A stretch of DNA of 13,123 bases from NCBI GenBank assembly GCA_964450715.1, contig CAYVFC010000190.1, positions 1 to 13,123 of the forward strand, given 5' to 3'. The notes below the pieces were generated by a model that was not told the origin of the DNA, did no database searches, and saw only the letters and a program-made list of their open reading frames with translations. The position numbers and the translations under genes were made by a program. The number at the start of each line of letters is the position of its first letter. Positions within the stretch are counted from its first letter, which is position 1. Positions 1-6,334 of this stretch are shown here, one piece after another. Source of the stretch: CAYVFC01 sp964450715 (GTDB lineage Bacteria > Myxococcota_A > Polyangia > Polyangiales > JAFGIB01).

Positions 1-21
1 CACCGCCAGGCGACAACGGGG

Positions 22-44
22 GGGCGGTGGTAATCCCACCGCCC
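22..44. terminator. Strong GC hairpin, possible terminator of an upstream gene
   Basis: Two perfectly complementary 9-base arms (22-30 and 36-44) enclose a 5-base loop. No T-run follows on either strand, so this is not a canonical intrinsic terminator. It could end transcription of a gene lying left of the window, or be a structured leader or repeat remnant. The structure is seen directly; the role is inferred. Confidence 0.4.
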
Positions 45-135
45 TACCCACTGTGTTCTCGTGAAGGCTTTATGGGGATTTTGAGAGAGGGATCATGCAA
101 ATCGCGCCCGGCCGGGGTATGGTTCGTTCAACGCG

Positions 136-3100
136 ATGGATAGCCAGCGACCGTCCAGTATACCGGAAGGGCAAGGCGGGGAGCCGGCCTATCAGGGCAA
201 GCTCGGTCAGACCCGGACCGAGCATGTTCACGTCATTATGGCCGACGGCTCCATGCGCTCGGTCGAGGTGCCCCGTGTTGTCAACGCGGCTACCGACCCC
301 GACCTCAAGACGCTGGTTCTAGAGCGCCGCCTGCACCGGTTACAGGACGGTCGCGATCTCAAGCTTTCCTTCGTCTACCACGATCCGGATGCCCGTAAGT
401 TCGCCCTGATCGTACCCACCGCACTGGCCCACCTGGAGCTCAAGGAACGGGCCAAGCTGATGAACGAGCTGTCGGAGGACAGCGAGAATCCGGTTCCCGT
501 ATACGTCCGGCGCTGCACCACGGTGATCGGAATCGATGCCCTGGAGGCCTATCTGCGGGAGCCGGTCGCCATGGACGACGCGGGCCTGTCCATGCTTCCG
601 CCCCAGGAGCGCGAACGGGAGCTGGAAAACAGAAAGCGGGTGCTAGCCGAGAAGGAGCGCTCAATCGCGAGCCGGGAGCGGAGCCTGATCGCGGTCGAGG
701 AGAGCATCCGCGATCGCGAGGAGGAGCTGCGCGAGCGGGTGCGGCGGGTCGAGGCCAAGCAGGCACAGCTCGATATCAGGCTGGCGCGGCTGGAAGAGCG
801 ACAGAAAATACGGCGAGAGGACGAGTACGAGCCTGTGAACGGCCTGGCCCAGCCCGTCAGCGAGGACGGCGAGTGGCGGGAGGTCTCCTCGTTCAGCCCC
901 CACCGCATGTCCGCCTTGCCGGAGCCGGGCGTGGAGCAGGTGCCCGCGCTGGACGAGCATGGCGAGCGGCTGGCCGAGATCGAGCAGGACAGAGAGGTCG
1001 ATGACGCCGAGGTCGAGGAGGTGCGTATCTCGTCGCGCCGCCTGAGCTCGCCACCGCCGCTATCGCTGCCCCGGCGCACGGTTGCCGGCGGGCCGCCCCC
1101 GCTGAGACCGCACGGTCGCGTGCTTCCCCCGGCGCTCAATCTGCGTTCGACAAGGACGGACGAGGAACCCTGGCAGGACACCCATACCGTGGTCGCCCCC
1201 GTGCCCAGCGGAAGCGATGTGGAAGACTCGCCCAGCTCGACACTCAACGTCGATCCCTATGGCACCAAGGTGATGGTCGCGCCCGAAACCATGGCGCTGC
1301 CCCGGCCCGACGTCGATCCGCCGGTTCGCTTCCTGGCCACCGACGACGTGCAGATGTCCGTGGTGCTGGAAGAGCAACCGTGGTTATTCGTGCGCGTGTA
1401 CGCCGATCACGAGCACGTGCTGAGCAAGAGCAGCGATCTGCTCGTTCAGTACATGCAGATCGAGGACTACCCGGTCGTTTTCCTGGCACTGGTGGATGCC
1501 TTCGAGGGAGAGCCCTTCGTGCGCCGGGCAGTGCTCGACCCCCTTCGGTTGCGGGACCGGCAGGTGCTGGAGGCGCTACAGAGCTCCTACGAAGCACGGG
1601 TCGCGATTTACGTGGGCGACGAGTTCAAGAGATCCTTCGAGATCGCCGCCTTTCGCGAGGCGGTGGTAGGCGCCATCTTGCAACAGGTAGAGGAGGTGCC
1701 GCCGCCGCAGGCCATCTCCGCCTCGGAGGCCCTGACGCGCGCTGCCGAGGAACCGCCCCCCATCAACCGTCCGGATCTGCCCTTTGGTCCGCCGCAGAAG
1801 CAAGCGGCGACCTTAGAAGTCGTCCGCGGCGCGGTCGAGCGACTGGCCGAATGGATGCAGCCAGAGAAGCTGCAGGAAGCGATCCTGACCTACGCAGTGC
1901 CGCCGCACGTCATCGACGCCTCGGCCAAGCGGGTGCTGGAGGCCGCCCTCAAGATGGGTGTAGCGCTTCCGGAGCAGCTGCTGGAGCGGGCCGTGCAGAT
2001 GGGAGTCGGCCCGGACCGCGCGGCAATCGTCGAGCAGCAGCTGGAGGCGTTCGCAGCCCGGCTGGACAGGCCCGGAGTCGACAGGAACGACCAGTTTCTA
2101 CAGGAAAACTGCCAAGAGCTGCTCCAGCTCGCCGAGGTCTTCGAGCTAGAGGTTAACGACGCGATCCGCCGGTTCACCGAGCCGCCCGAACCAGACCCCG
2201 CTCCCGTGCCGGTCGAGCGGCGTCCGTCCCAGGCGCCCGCGAGCGAGAGCAGGCCGCACGCGCCCGAGAGCGCGCAGCCCGCCAGAGAAAGCGCGCAGCC
2301 CGCGCGAGAAAGCTCGCCGCCCGCGCGTGAGAGCAGGCCGCCCGCGCCCGAGAGCGCGCAGCCCGCCAGAGAAAGCGCGCAGCCCGCGCGAGAAAGCTCG
2401 CCGCCCGCACGCGAGAGCGCGCAGCCCGCCAGAGAAAGCGCGCAGCCGGCCGGAGAAAGCTCGCCGCCCGCTAGAGAGAGCAGGCCGCACGCGGCCGAGG
2501 ACGACTCGTTCGAGGACGCGGAAGAGGTAAGGGACGAGGAGCTCATACCGCAGGACGAGCAGCCGGAGCCCGGAGCCGAGTTTTTGGACGAGGCGACCAT
2601 GGTGATGGACGAGGAGCTGGAGGAGATCGACCGGCCCTCGCTCGGCTCCCTGTCCAGGGCCGAGCTCGTTCGATTGCTGGAGCAGCCCGATCCCGACTTT
2701 GCCGCGGCCGTCGAGCTCTGCCGGCGGCGGGAAACCGCTACCGTGTCCACTATCGTCCGGGCCATGGAGAGGATGTCCGACCGCAATCTCTTCTGCGTGG
2801 CTCCCTACCTGCTGCTGATGGGGGAGAGCAGCGGAGACGTGCTGATCCCGGCTCTGGGCTCGAAGTCGCCGGCCGTACGACACGCCTCGGCGCTGCTGCT
2901 GGGAAGGCTGCGCCTGCGCCGCGCCATCGCTCCGCTATTGCAGCAGCTCCGGGCCGAGGAGACCGCCCTGTGGACGGAGATCGCGCGCGCCCTGGGCGAG
3001 TTCGGTGCGAGCGCCTCCCGCAGGGTCATTTCGGCGCTGCGGGCGGGCAAGGGAGCTGATCAGCGCTTCGTTCTCGCGCTGGCCCACCTGTCCAACCACG

Positions 3101-3306
3101 GGTGCGACCGGGAGATCGAGAAGCTGCAGAAGGACTCCAACAGCCGGGTGGCGGCCGCGGCCAGGACGGCGGTGGCCCAGCGTTCCAAGGTGCAGTGGGA
3201 GGATCTGGCCATCCGGGAGCAGGGCAAGATAGCCGACGAAAGTCCGATCGCCCGCCTCTCGCAGCTCTTCTACTCAAAAGCGGTCATCGTCCAAAGCGAG
3301 CTCTGA
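136..3306 (+). CDS. Large mosaic protein with coiled coil, heptapeptide repeats and C-terminal HEAT repeats, function unknown
   Basis: This 1056-residue protein has no signal peptide or membrane segment, so it is probably cytoplasmic. I do not recognise a named family. In order it shows: an alpha/beta region (about 28-140) with one cysteine (C117); a charged E/R/K coiled coil (about 155-225); a Pro/Ser/Arg-rich linker (about 230-395); a second alpha/beta domain (about 405-522); an amphipathic helical region (about 555-680); a run of 12 heptapeptides (702-785); an acidic stretch (about 786-840); and HEAT-like helical repeats (about 906-1020) with the typical pattern of Ala/Leu pairs after 'SPAVRHASALLLG'. 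Such an architecture suggests a scaffold or adaptor, which is inference. ATG 136 is the first start after the in-frame stop at 79-81; it has no good ribosome binding site. A later ATG at 238 would cut into a predicted beta strand. The gene stands apart from the next one by a 181-bp gap with hairpins. Confidence 0.85.
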   Translation: MDSQRPSSIPEGQGGEPAYQGKLGQTRTEHVHVIMADGSMRSVEVPRVVNAATDPDLKTLVLERRLHRLQDGRDLKLSFVYHDPDARKFALIVPTALAHLELKERAKLMNELSEDSENPVPVYVRRCTTVIGIDALEAYLREPVAMDDAGLSMLPPQERERELENRKRVLAEKERSIASRERSLIAVEESIRDREEELRERVRRVEAKQAQLDIRLARLEERQKIRREDEYEPVNGLAQPVSEDGEWREVSSFSPHRMSALPEPGVEQVPALDEHGERLAEIEQDREVDDAEVEEVRISSRRLSSPPPLSLPRRTVAGGPPPLRPHGRVLPPALNLRSTRTDEEPWQDTHTVVAPVPSGSDVEDSPSSTLNVDPYGTKVMVAPETMALPRPDVDPPVRFLATDDVQMSVVLEEQPWLFVRVYADHEHVLSKSSDLLVQYMQIEDYPVVFLALVDAFEGEPFVRRAVLDPLRLRDRQVLEALQSSYEARVAIYVGDEFKRSFEIAAFREAVVGAILQQVEEVPPPQAISASEALTRAAEEPPPINRPDLPFGPPQKQAATLEVVRGAVERLAEWMQPEKLQEAILTYAVPPHVIDASAKRVLEAALKMGVALPEQLLERAVQMGVGPDRAAIVEQQLEAFAARLDRPGVDRNDQFLQENCQELLQLAEVFELEVNDAIRRFTEPPEPDPAPVPVERRPSQAPASESRPHAPESAQPARESAQPARESSPPARESRPPAPESAQPARESAQPARESSPPARESAQPARESAQPAGESSPPARESRPHAAEDDSFEDAEEVRDEELIPQDEQPEPGAEFLDEATMVMDEELEEIDRPSLGSLSRAELVRLLEQPDPDFAAAVELCRRRETATVSTIVRAMERMSDRNLFCVAPYLLLMGESSGDVLIPALGSKSPAVRHASALLLGRLRLRRAIAPLLQQLRAEETALWTEIARALGEFGASASRRVISALRAGKGADQRFVLALAHLSNHGCDREIEKLQKDSNSRVAAAARTAVAQRSKVQWEDLAIREQGKIADESPIARLSQLFYSKAVIVQSEL
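2239..2490 (+). repeat. Twelve in-frame 21-bp (heptapeptide) tandem repeats with higher-order duplication
   Basis: The repeat encodes 12 units with the consensus A-R-E-S-x-x-P, where the variable pair is mostly AQ, SP or RP. The units form higher-order blocks of four, three and four heptads with the order AQ-AQ-SP(-RP). A 65-bp stretch at 2260-2324 recurs without mismatch at 2344-2408, a shift of 84 bp. This indicates recent slippage or unequal recombination, and copy number may vary between strains. The protein segment is Pro/Ala/Ser-rich with alternating charge, so it is probably a disordered spacer. Confidence 0.95.
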
Positions 3307-3319
3307 GGGCGGCAGCAGC

Positions 3320-3402
3320 TGTCATCTCGAACCCGTTCCCCTGTCATCTCGAACGAAGTGAGAGATCTCCAACAGAGATTTCTCCCCGCGGTCGAAATGA
3401 TA
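3320..3402. repeat. REP/MITE-like imperfect palindrome with an extra partial left arm
   Basis: A 28-base left arm (3342-3369) begins TGTCATCTCGAAC, followed by a 5-base loop (3370-3374) and a 28-base right arm (3375-3402). The right arm read in reverse begins TATCATTTCGACC, and the arms match at most positions. The first 13 bases of the left arm also occur at 3320-3332, 22 bp upstream. From memory, similar sequences (TGTCAT.TCGA...GAGA.ATCTC) are dispersed intergenic repeats in many bacterial genomes and are often mis-annotated as short proteins containing 'CHLERSERS'. No transposase is encoded nearby, so mobility would need to be supplied in trans. Confidence 0.8.
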
Positions 3403-3410
3403 CGGGTGCC

Positions 3411-3443
3411 GGGTCCCGAAAAGTCGGTTTTTCGGCAGGACCC
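3411..3443. terminator. Bulged hairpin between the REP-like element and the phosphoesterase gene
   Basis: CCGAAAA (3416-3422) pairs with TTTTCGG (3429-3435) around a 6-base loop. The stem is extended by GGGTC (3411-3415) pairing with GACCC (3439-3443) across a 3-base bulge (3436-3438). No long T-run follows. It could end transcription of the preceding large gene, or be part of the mobile repeat. Structure seen; function inferred. Confidence 0.35.
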
Positions 3444-3487
3444 CGTGCACGCCGGAGCGTAGGGCGGTATGCTACTTTTCCTCTCAA

Positions 3488-4225
3488 ATGCGCATCGGTG
3501 TTTTCAGCGACGTTCACGCCAACCTGGAGGCGTTGCTCGCGGTACGGGAAGCCTACAACCACGAGGCGGTGGAGGCGCTGTACTGCCTCGGCGACGTGGT
3601 GGGCTACGGGGCCAACCCGTCGGAGTGCGTGGACGTCGTGCGCTCCATGGCCGAGGTCACGGTTCTGGGCAACCACGACGCCGCGGTGGCCGGGTGTATG
3701 GACTACTCCTACTACTACGAGGCGGCCCGGCGGGTGCTCGACTCGCACGCCTCCAAGCTCTCCAGGCAGAACCGCAAGTGGCTGCGAAACCTGCGTTACG
3801 ATCACCCCCTGGACGGCCTGGACCTGTTGCTCTGCCACGGCTCGCCGCTGCGCATGGAGGAGTTCGACTACGTCTTCACCCCGGAGCAGGCGCGCGAGTG
3901 CCTCTCCATCTACGAGAGCCTGGGCCGGCTGACGCTGATCGGCCACTCGCACCTGTGCAAGGTCTTCGCCTTGACCCACGACCACGTGATTGAGCTTCCG
4001 CCCAAGACCTTCGATCTGGATGACGAGTTCAAGTACATCGTCAGCGTGGGCTCGGTGGGCCAGCCGCGCGACTACGACAACCGCGCCAGCTACACGGTCT
4101 ACGACTCGGACGAACGCCGGCTGGAATTCCACCGTATCGAGTACGACATCGACGCGGCGGCCAGAAAGATCTTCGAGGGCGATCTGGAGCGCAACTTCGG
4201 CCACCGCCTCTTTATCGGGGTTTGA
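3488..4225 (+). CDS. Calcineurin-type metallophosphoesterase (YfcE/MJ0936-like)
   Basis: This 245-residue protein carries the full set of metal-binding motifs of the calcineurin-like phosphoesterases: D-x-H at D8/H10, GD at 35-36 in 'LGDVVGYG', GNHD at 61-64, the histidine in 'CHGSP' (H117), and GHSH at 152-155. The later 'VGSVGQPRD' (about 187-195) is also typical of this bacterial subfamily. These proteins hold two divalent metals and hydrolyse phosphomono- or diesters; the substrate cannot be told from sequence, and labels such as diadenosine tetraphosphatase are only homology tags. It is cytosolic. The start is fixed by the N-terminal beta strand 'MRIGVFSD'. No Shine-Dalgarno precedes this ATG, and a weak -10-like TATGCT lies at 3468-3473, so a short-leader or leaderless transcript is possible. 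The thiolase gene begins 37 bp downstream. Confidence 0.93.
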   Translation: MRIGVFSDVHANLEALLAVREAYNHEAVEALYCLGDVVGYGANPSECVDVVRSMAEVTVLGNHDAAVAGCMDYSYYYEAARRVLDSHASKLSRQNRKWLRNLRYDHPLDGLDLLLCHGSPLRMEEFDYVFTPEQARECLSIYESLGRLTLIGHSHLCKVFALTHDHVIELPPKTFDLDDEFKYIVSVGSVGQPRDYDNRASYTVYDSDERRLEFHRIEYDIDAAARKIFEGDLERNFGHRLFIGV

Positions 4226-4247
4226 TTTCGACCCCATGGTTGGGGGT

Positions 4248-4252
4248 AAGGA
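4248..4252 (+). promoter_or_regulatory. Ribosome binding site that decides the thiolase start
   Basis: AAGGA lies 10 bases before ATG 4263. The frame is open far upstream, back into the phosphoesterase gene, and includes an in-frame ATG at 4236 without any Shine-Dalgarno match. The motif therefore supports 4263 as the start. Confidence 0.6.
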
Positions 4253-4262
4253 ACGGGGCTGC

Positions 4263-5699
4263 ATGATCCGATTCAGTGAACGACAACTAAAAATCCCTAG
4301 CCTGCTGCGGCCCGTCTATCTGGTCACCGCCGGGCAATCGCTCTTCGATCGCGCCATTCCGGAAAAACGCACCGAGGAGCTCTGCGTGGACGCGCTCTGC
4401 ATGGCCGCCGAGCTGATCGGCCTCAGCCCGGCCGAGCTCAAGCGCTACGTCCACTCCTGCTACTACGGCCACTTCGCCGACCACTTCGGCGACCAGCTAC
4501 TGGGCGAGGCGGTCATCCACGACCGGCTGGGGCTGGACCCGCTGGGCAACGTCGGCATCAAGACCGGCGGCGCCACCGGCGGCTCCACGCTGTGGGAAGC
4601 GGTCAAGGCGGTCGCTTCGGGCTATTCGGACTGCGTGCTGGCCATGGGCTGGGAGCGGATGGACGAGGTGCCCACCGACGAGGGCAACTTCCTCATCTCC
4701 TGCGCGGCTGACAAGGACTGGGAGTCGCCGCTGGGCCACATCTACACCGGGTACTACGCGGTGATGGCGCAGCGCTACTGGCAGGTGTTCGGCAAGGCCG
4801 AGGACTCCTTCCGGCGCACGCTGGCCGAGATCTCGGTCAAGCACCACGGGTACGCGCGCATGAACCCCTTTGCCCAGGCGCCCATGAAGATCACCGTGGA
4901 CGACGTGCTCAACTCCCCGGTAGTGGCCTATCCGCTGCGGGCCCTGGACTGCTGCCTGATGAGCGTGGGCGCGGCCTGCGCCATCCTCTGCGACGAGGAC
5001 ACGGCGATCGAGCTGAGCCGCAACAGCCCGCACAAGCCGCTGCGCATCTGGGTGGCGGCGGGCTCGCACACGCTCAGGCCGGCCGACCGCCTGCACATGC
5101 AGATCCCGCTGTTGCCCAACGAGAGCGCCGAGCAGTACCGCGATCTGCAACAGCGCTTCCCCGGCGCGGACCGCTACCCCGGCTTCACCGGCTTTCTGGG
5201 CGCGCGCATGGCCGCGCTGTACGCCTACGGCATGGCCGGCATCAGCGACCCCAGCGAAGATCTCGATCTGCTCGAGCTACACGACGCCTTCACCATCAGC
5301 GACGTGCAGACCTACGAGGACATCGGCGTCAGGCCCTACGGCCAGGGCCGCGACTACGTGGAGTCCGGCGACTGCTACCACACCAATCCCCACACCGGCG
5401 CACCCGGCCGGCTTCCCTCCAACATCTCGGGGGGTCTGATCGGCTGTATGCACGCGGTAGGCGCCACCGGCATCATGCAAGCTTTCGAGGTGGCCACCCA
5501 CATCTGGCACCGCTGGGCCGAGATCCACGGCGACGACGGGCGCTGGCAGGCGTTCCGGCGCCAGAAACCCGCCGACTGGACCGACCTGCAGGTCAAGGAA
5601 GCCAGGCGCGGCATGGCCATCAGCCACGCCGGAGTCGGCTCCCACGTCACGGCCACCGTGCTGATGGACCCCGATCACCTGCTCGAGCAGGACAAATAG
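4263..5699 (+). CDS. SCP2-type thiolase (acetyl-CoA acetyltransferase family) lacking the nucleophilic cysteine
   Basis: This 478-residue protein aligns along its length with the SCP2/SCPx-type thiolase fold. Supporting motifs are 'ATGGSTLWEA' (104-113), 'DCVLAMGWERM' (123-133), 'CCLMSVGAACAIL' (230-242), 'ELHDAFTISDVQTYEDIG' (338-355), 'NISGGLIGCMHAVGATG' (387-403) and 'HAGVGSHVTATVL' (455-467). Histidines H340 (HDAF, family HDCF) and H397 (MHAVGATG, family GHPxGATG) are kept. The block that reads NNCATGS in the human SCPx thiolase, quoted from memory, reads TGGATGG here (101-107), which puts Gly103 at the nucleophilic cysteine. 'SDGA' has also become 'SVGA'. Members of this family paired with a DUF35 subunit include archaeal HMG-CoA pathway thiolases, the benzylsuccinate thiolase BbsB and PhlC. 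Classical thiolysis through a Cys-acyl intermediate seems unlikely, so the reaction is uncertain. The DUF35 gene follows after 12 bp. Confidence 0.9.
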   Translation: MIRFSERQLKIPSLLRPVYLVTAGQSLFDRAIPEKRTEELCVDALCMAAELIGLSPAELKRYVHSCYYGHFADHFGDQLLGEAVIHDRLGLDPLGNVGIKTGGATGGSTLWEAVKAVASGYSDCVLAMGWERMDEVPTDEGNFLISCAADKDWESPLGHIYTGYYAVMAQRYWQVFGKAEDSFRRTLAEISVKHHGYARMNPFAQAPMKITVDDVLNSPVVAYPLRALDCCLMSVGAACAILCDEDTAIELSRNSPHKPLRIWVAAGSHTLRPADRLHMQIPLLPNESAEQYRDLQQRFPGADRYPGFTGFLGARMAALYAYGMAGISDPSEDLDLLELHDAFTISDVQTYEDIGVRPYGQGRDYVESGDCYHTNPHTGAPGRLPSNISGGLIGCMHAVGATGIMQAFEVATHIWHRWAEIHGDDGRWQAFRRQKPADWTDLQVKEARRGMAISHAGVGSHVTATVLMDPDHLLEQDK

Positions 5700-5711
5700 A
5701 GGAACGGGCGC

Positions 5712-6302
5712 ATGGCTACTTACGGAAGAGTTCGGGTTAAGAACGGCAAGTACCGCATCGCCGGCGACTTTCACCAGCTAGATCCTCATCTGCCCATACG
5801 AAACGCGGACCAGGGAGATCGCCTCTGCGGGATCACCAACCCCCGGCAGATGACCTACCTGCACAGCTATGGAGCCGAGGCGCCCTTTTTCGAGGCGCTG
5901 GGCCAGAAGAAGCTCTTGGCCAGCCGCTGCGACGCGCCCGGTTGCCAGAGCCGCGGCTGCACCTATCTGCCCTTTCGCATCTTCTGCCCCGACTGCCTGG
6001 GCCGCAACACCGTGATCGACGTGACCGACAAGGCGAGGCAGAGCGCGCGCGTCTACACCTTCATGGTCTGCGAGCGCTCGGGCGCCTTCAACCTGCTGGA
6101 CAGGCCCATCAAGTTCATCAACCTCGAATTCGAGGGCATCGACACCATCTTGATGAGCTACCTCTCGCTGGGCGAGCCCAGTATCGGCCTTGAAGTCGTC
6201 CCCATCTTCCGGGCGCAGGATCCGACCTTCACTATACTCGATCTATCCTGGGTGCCGAAGGGGACCGCGGCCGGTGCCCTGCCGCAGGGCTTCTCTTTCT
6301 AG
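5712..6302 (+). CDS. DUF35 / OB-fold zinc-ribbon acyl-CoA-associated protein (thiolase partner)
   Basis: This 196-residue protein has the DUF35 layout: an N-terminal helical segment ('YLHSYGAEAPFFEALGQKKL', 49-68), a rubredoxin-like zinc ribbon, and a C-terminal OB-fold beta barrel (about 100-185). The ribbon contains five cysteines, C73, C78, C83, C92 and C95, so the usual C-x2-C first pair is replaced by wider spacing and one cysteine is extra. In known thiolase-DUF35 complexes the subunit stabilises the thiolase and helps carry or hand over the acyl-CoA. Its place 12 bp after the thiolase, with AGAGGA ending 7-8 bases before the ATG, implies co-translation and a physical complex. The substrate is unknown. 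The last ~20 residues, ending 'GALPQGFSF', extend past the OB fold. Confidence 0.87.
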   Translation: MATYGRVRVKNGKYRIAGDFHQLDPHLPIRNADQGDRLCGITNPRQMTYLHSYGAEAPFFEALGQKKLLASRCDAPGCQSRGCTYLPFRIFCPDCLGRNTVIDVTDKARQSARVYTFMVCERSGAFNLLDRPIKFINLEFEGIDTILMSYLSLGEPSIGLEVVPIFRAQDPTFTILDLSWVPKGTAAGALPQGFSF

Positions 6303-6334
6303 AACCGTCGGCAAAGGCGAAAGGCCCGGCGCAG

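Noticed and set aside
2239..2490. Tandem repeats considered as a CRISPR array
   Set aside because: The repeats are contiguous 21-bp coding units in frame with no unique spacers.
1890..2786. Minus-strand frame with a Ser/Ala/Gly-rich repetitive translation opposite the large gene
   Set aside because: Its apparent repeats are the complement of the heptapeptide array, and it has no start signals or recognisable domain.
3102..3932. Plus-strand frame spanning the end of the large gene, the REP-like element and the phosphoesterase
   Set aside because: Contains the 'CHLERSERS' translation typical of the dispersed palindrome and overlaps two well-supported genes in another frame.
3990..4262. N-terminal extension of the thiolase reading frame
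   Set aside because: The frame is open by chance through the phosphoesterase gene; its translation is Thr/Arg/Ser-rich and unlike thiolases, and the ribosome site before 4263 fixes the start.
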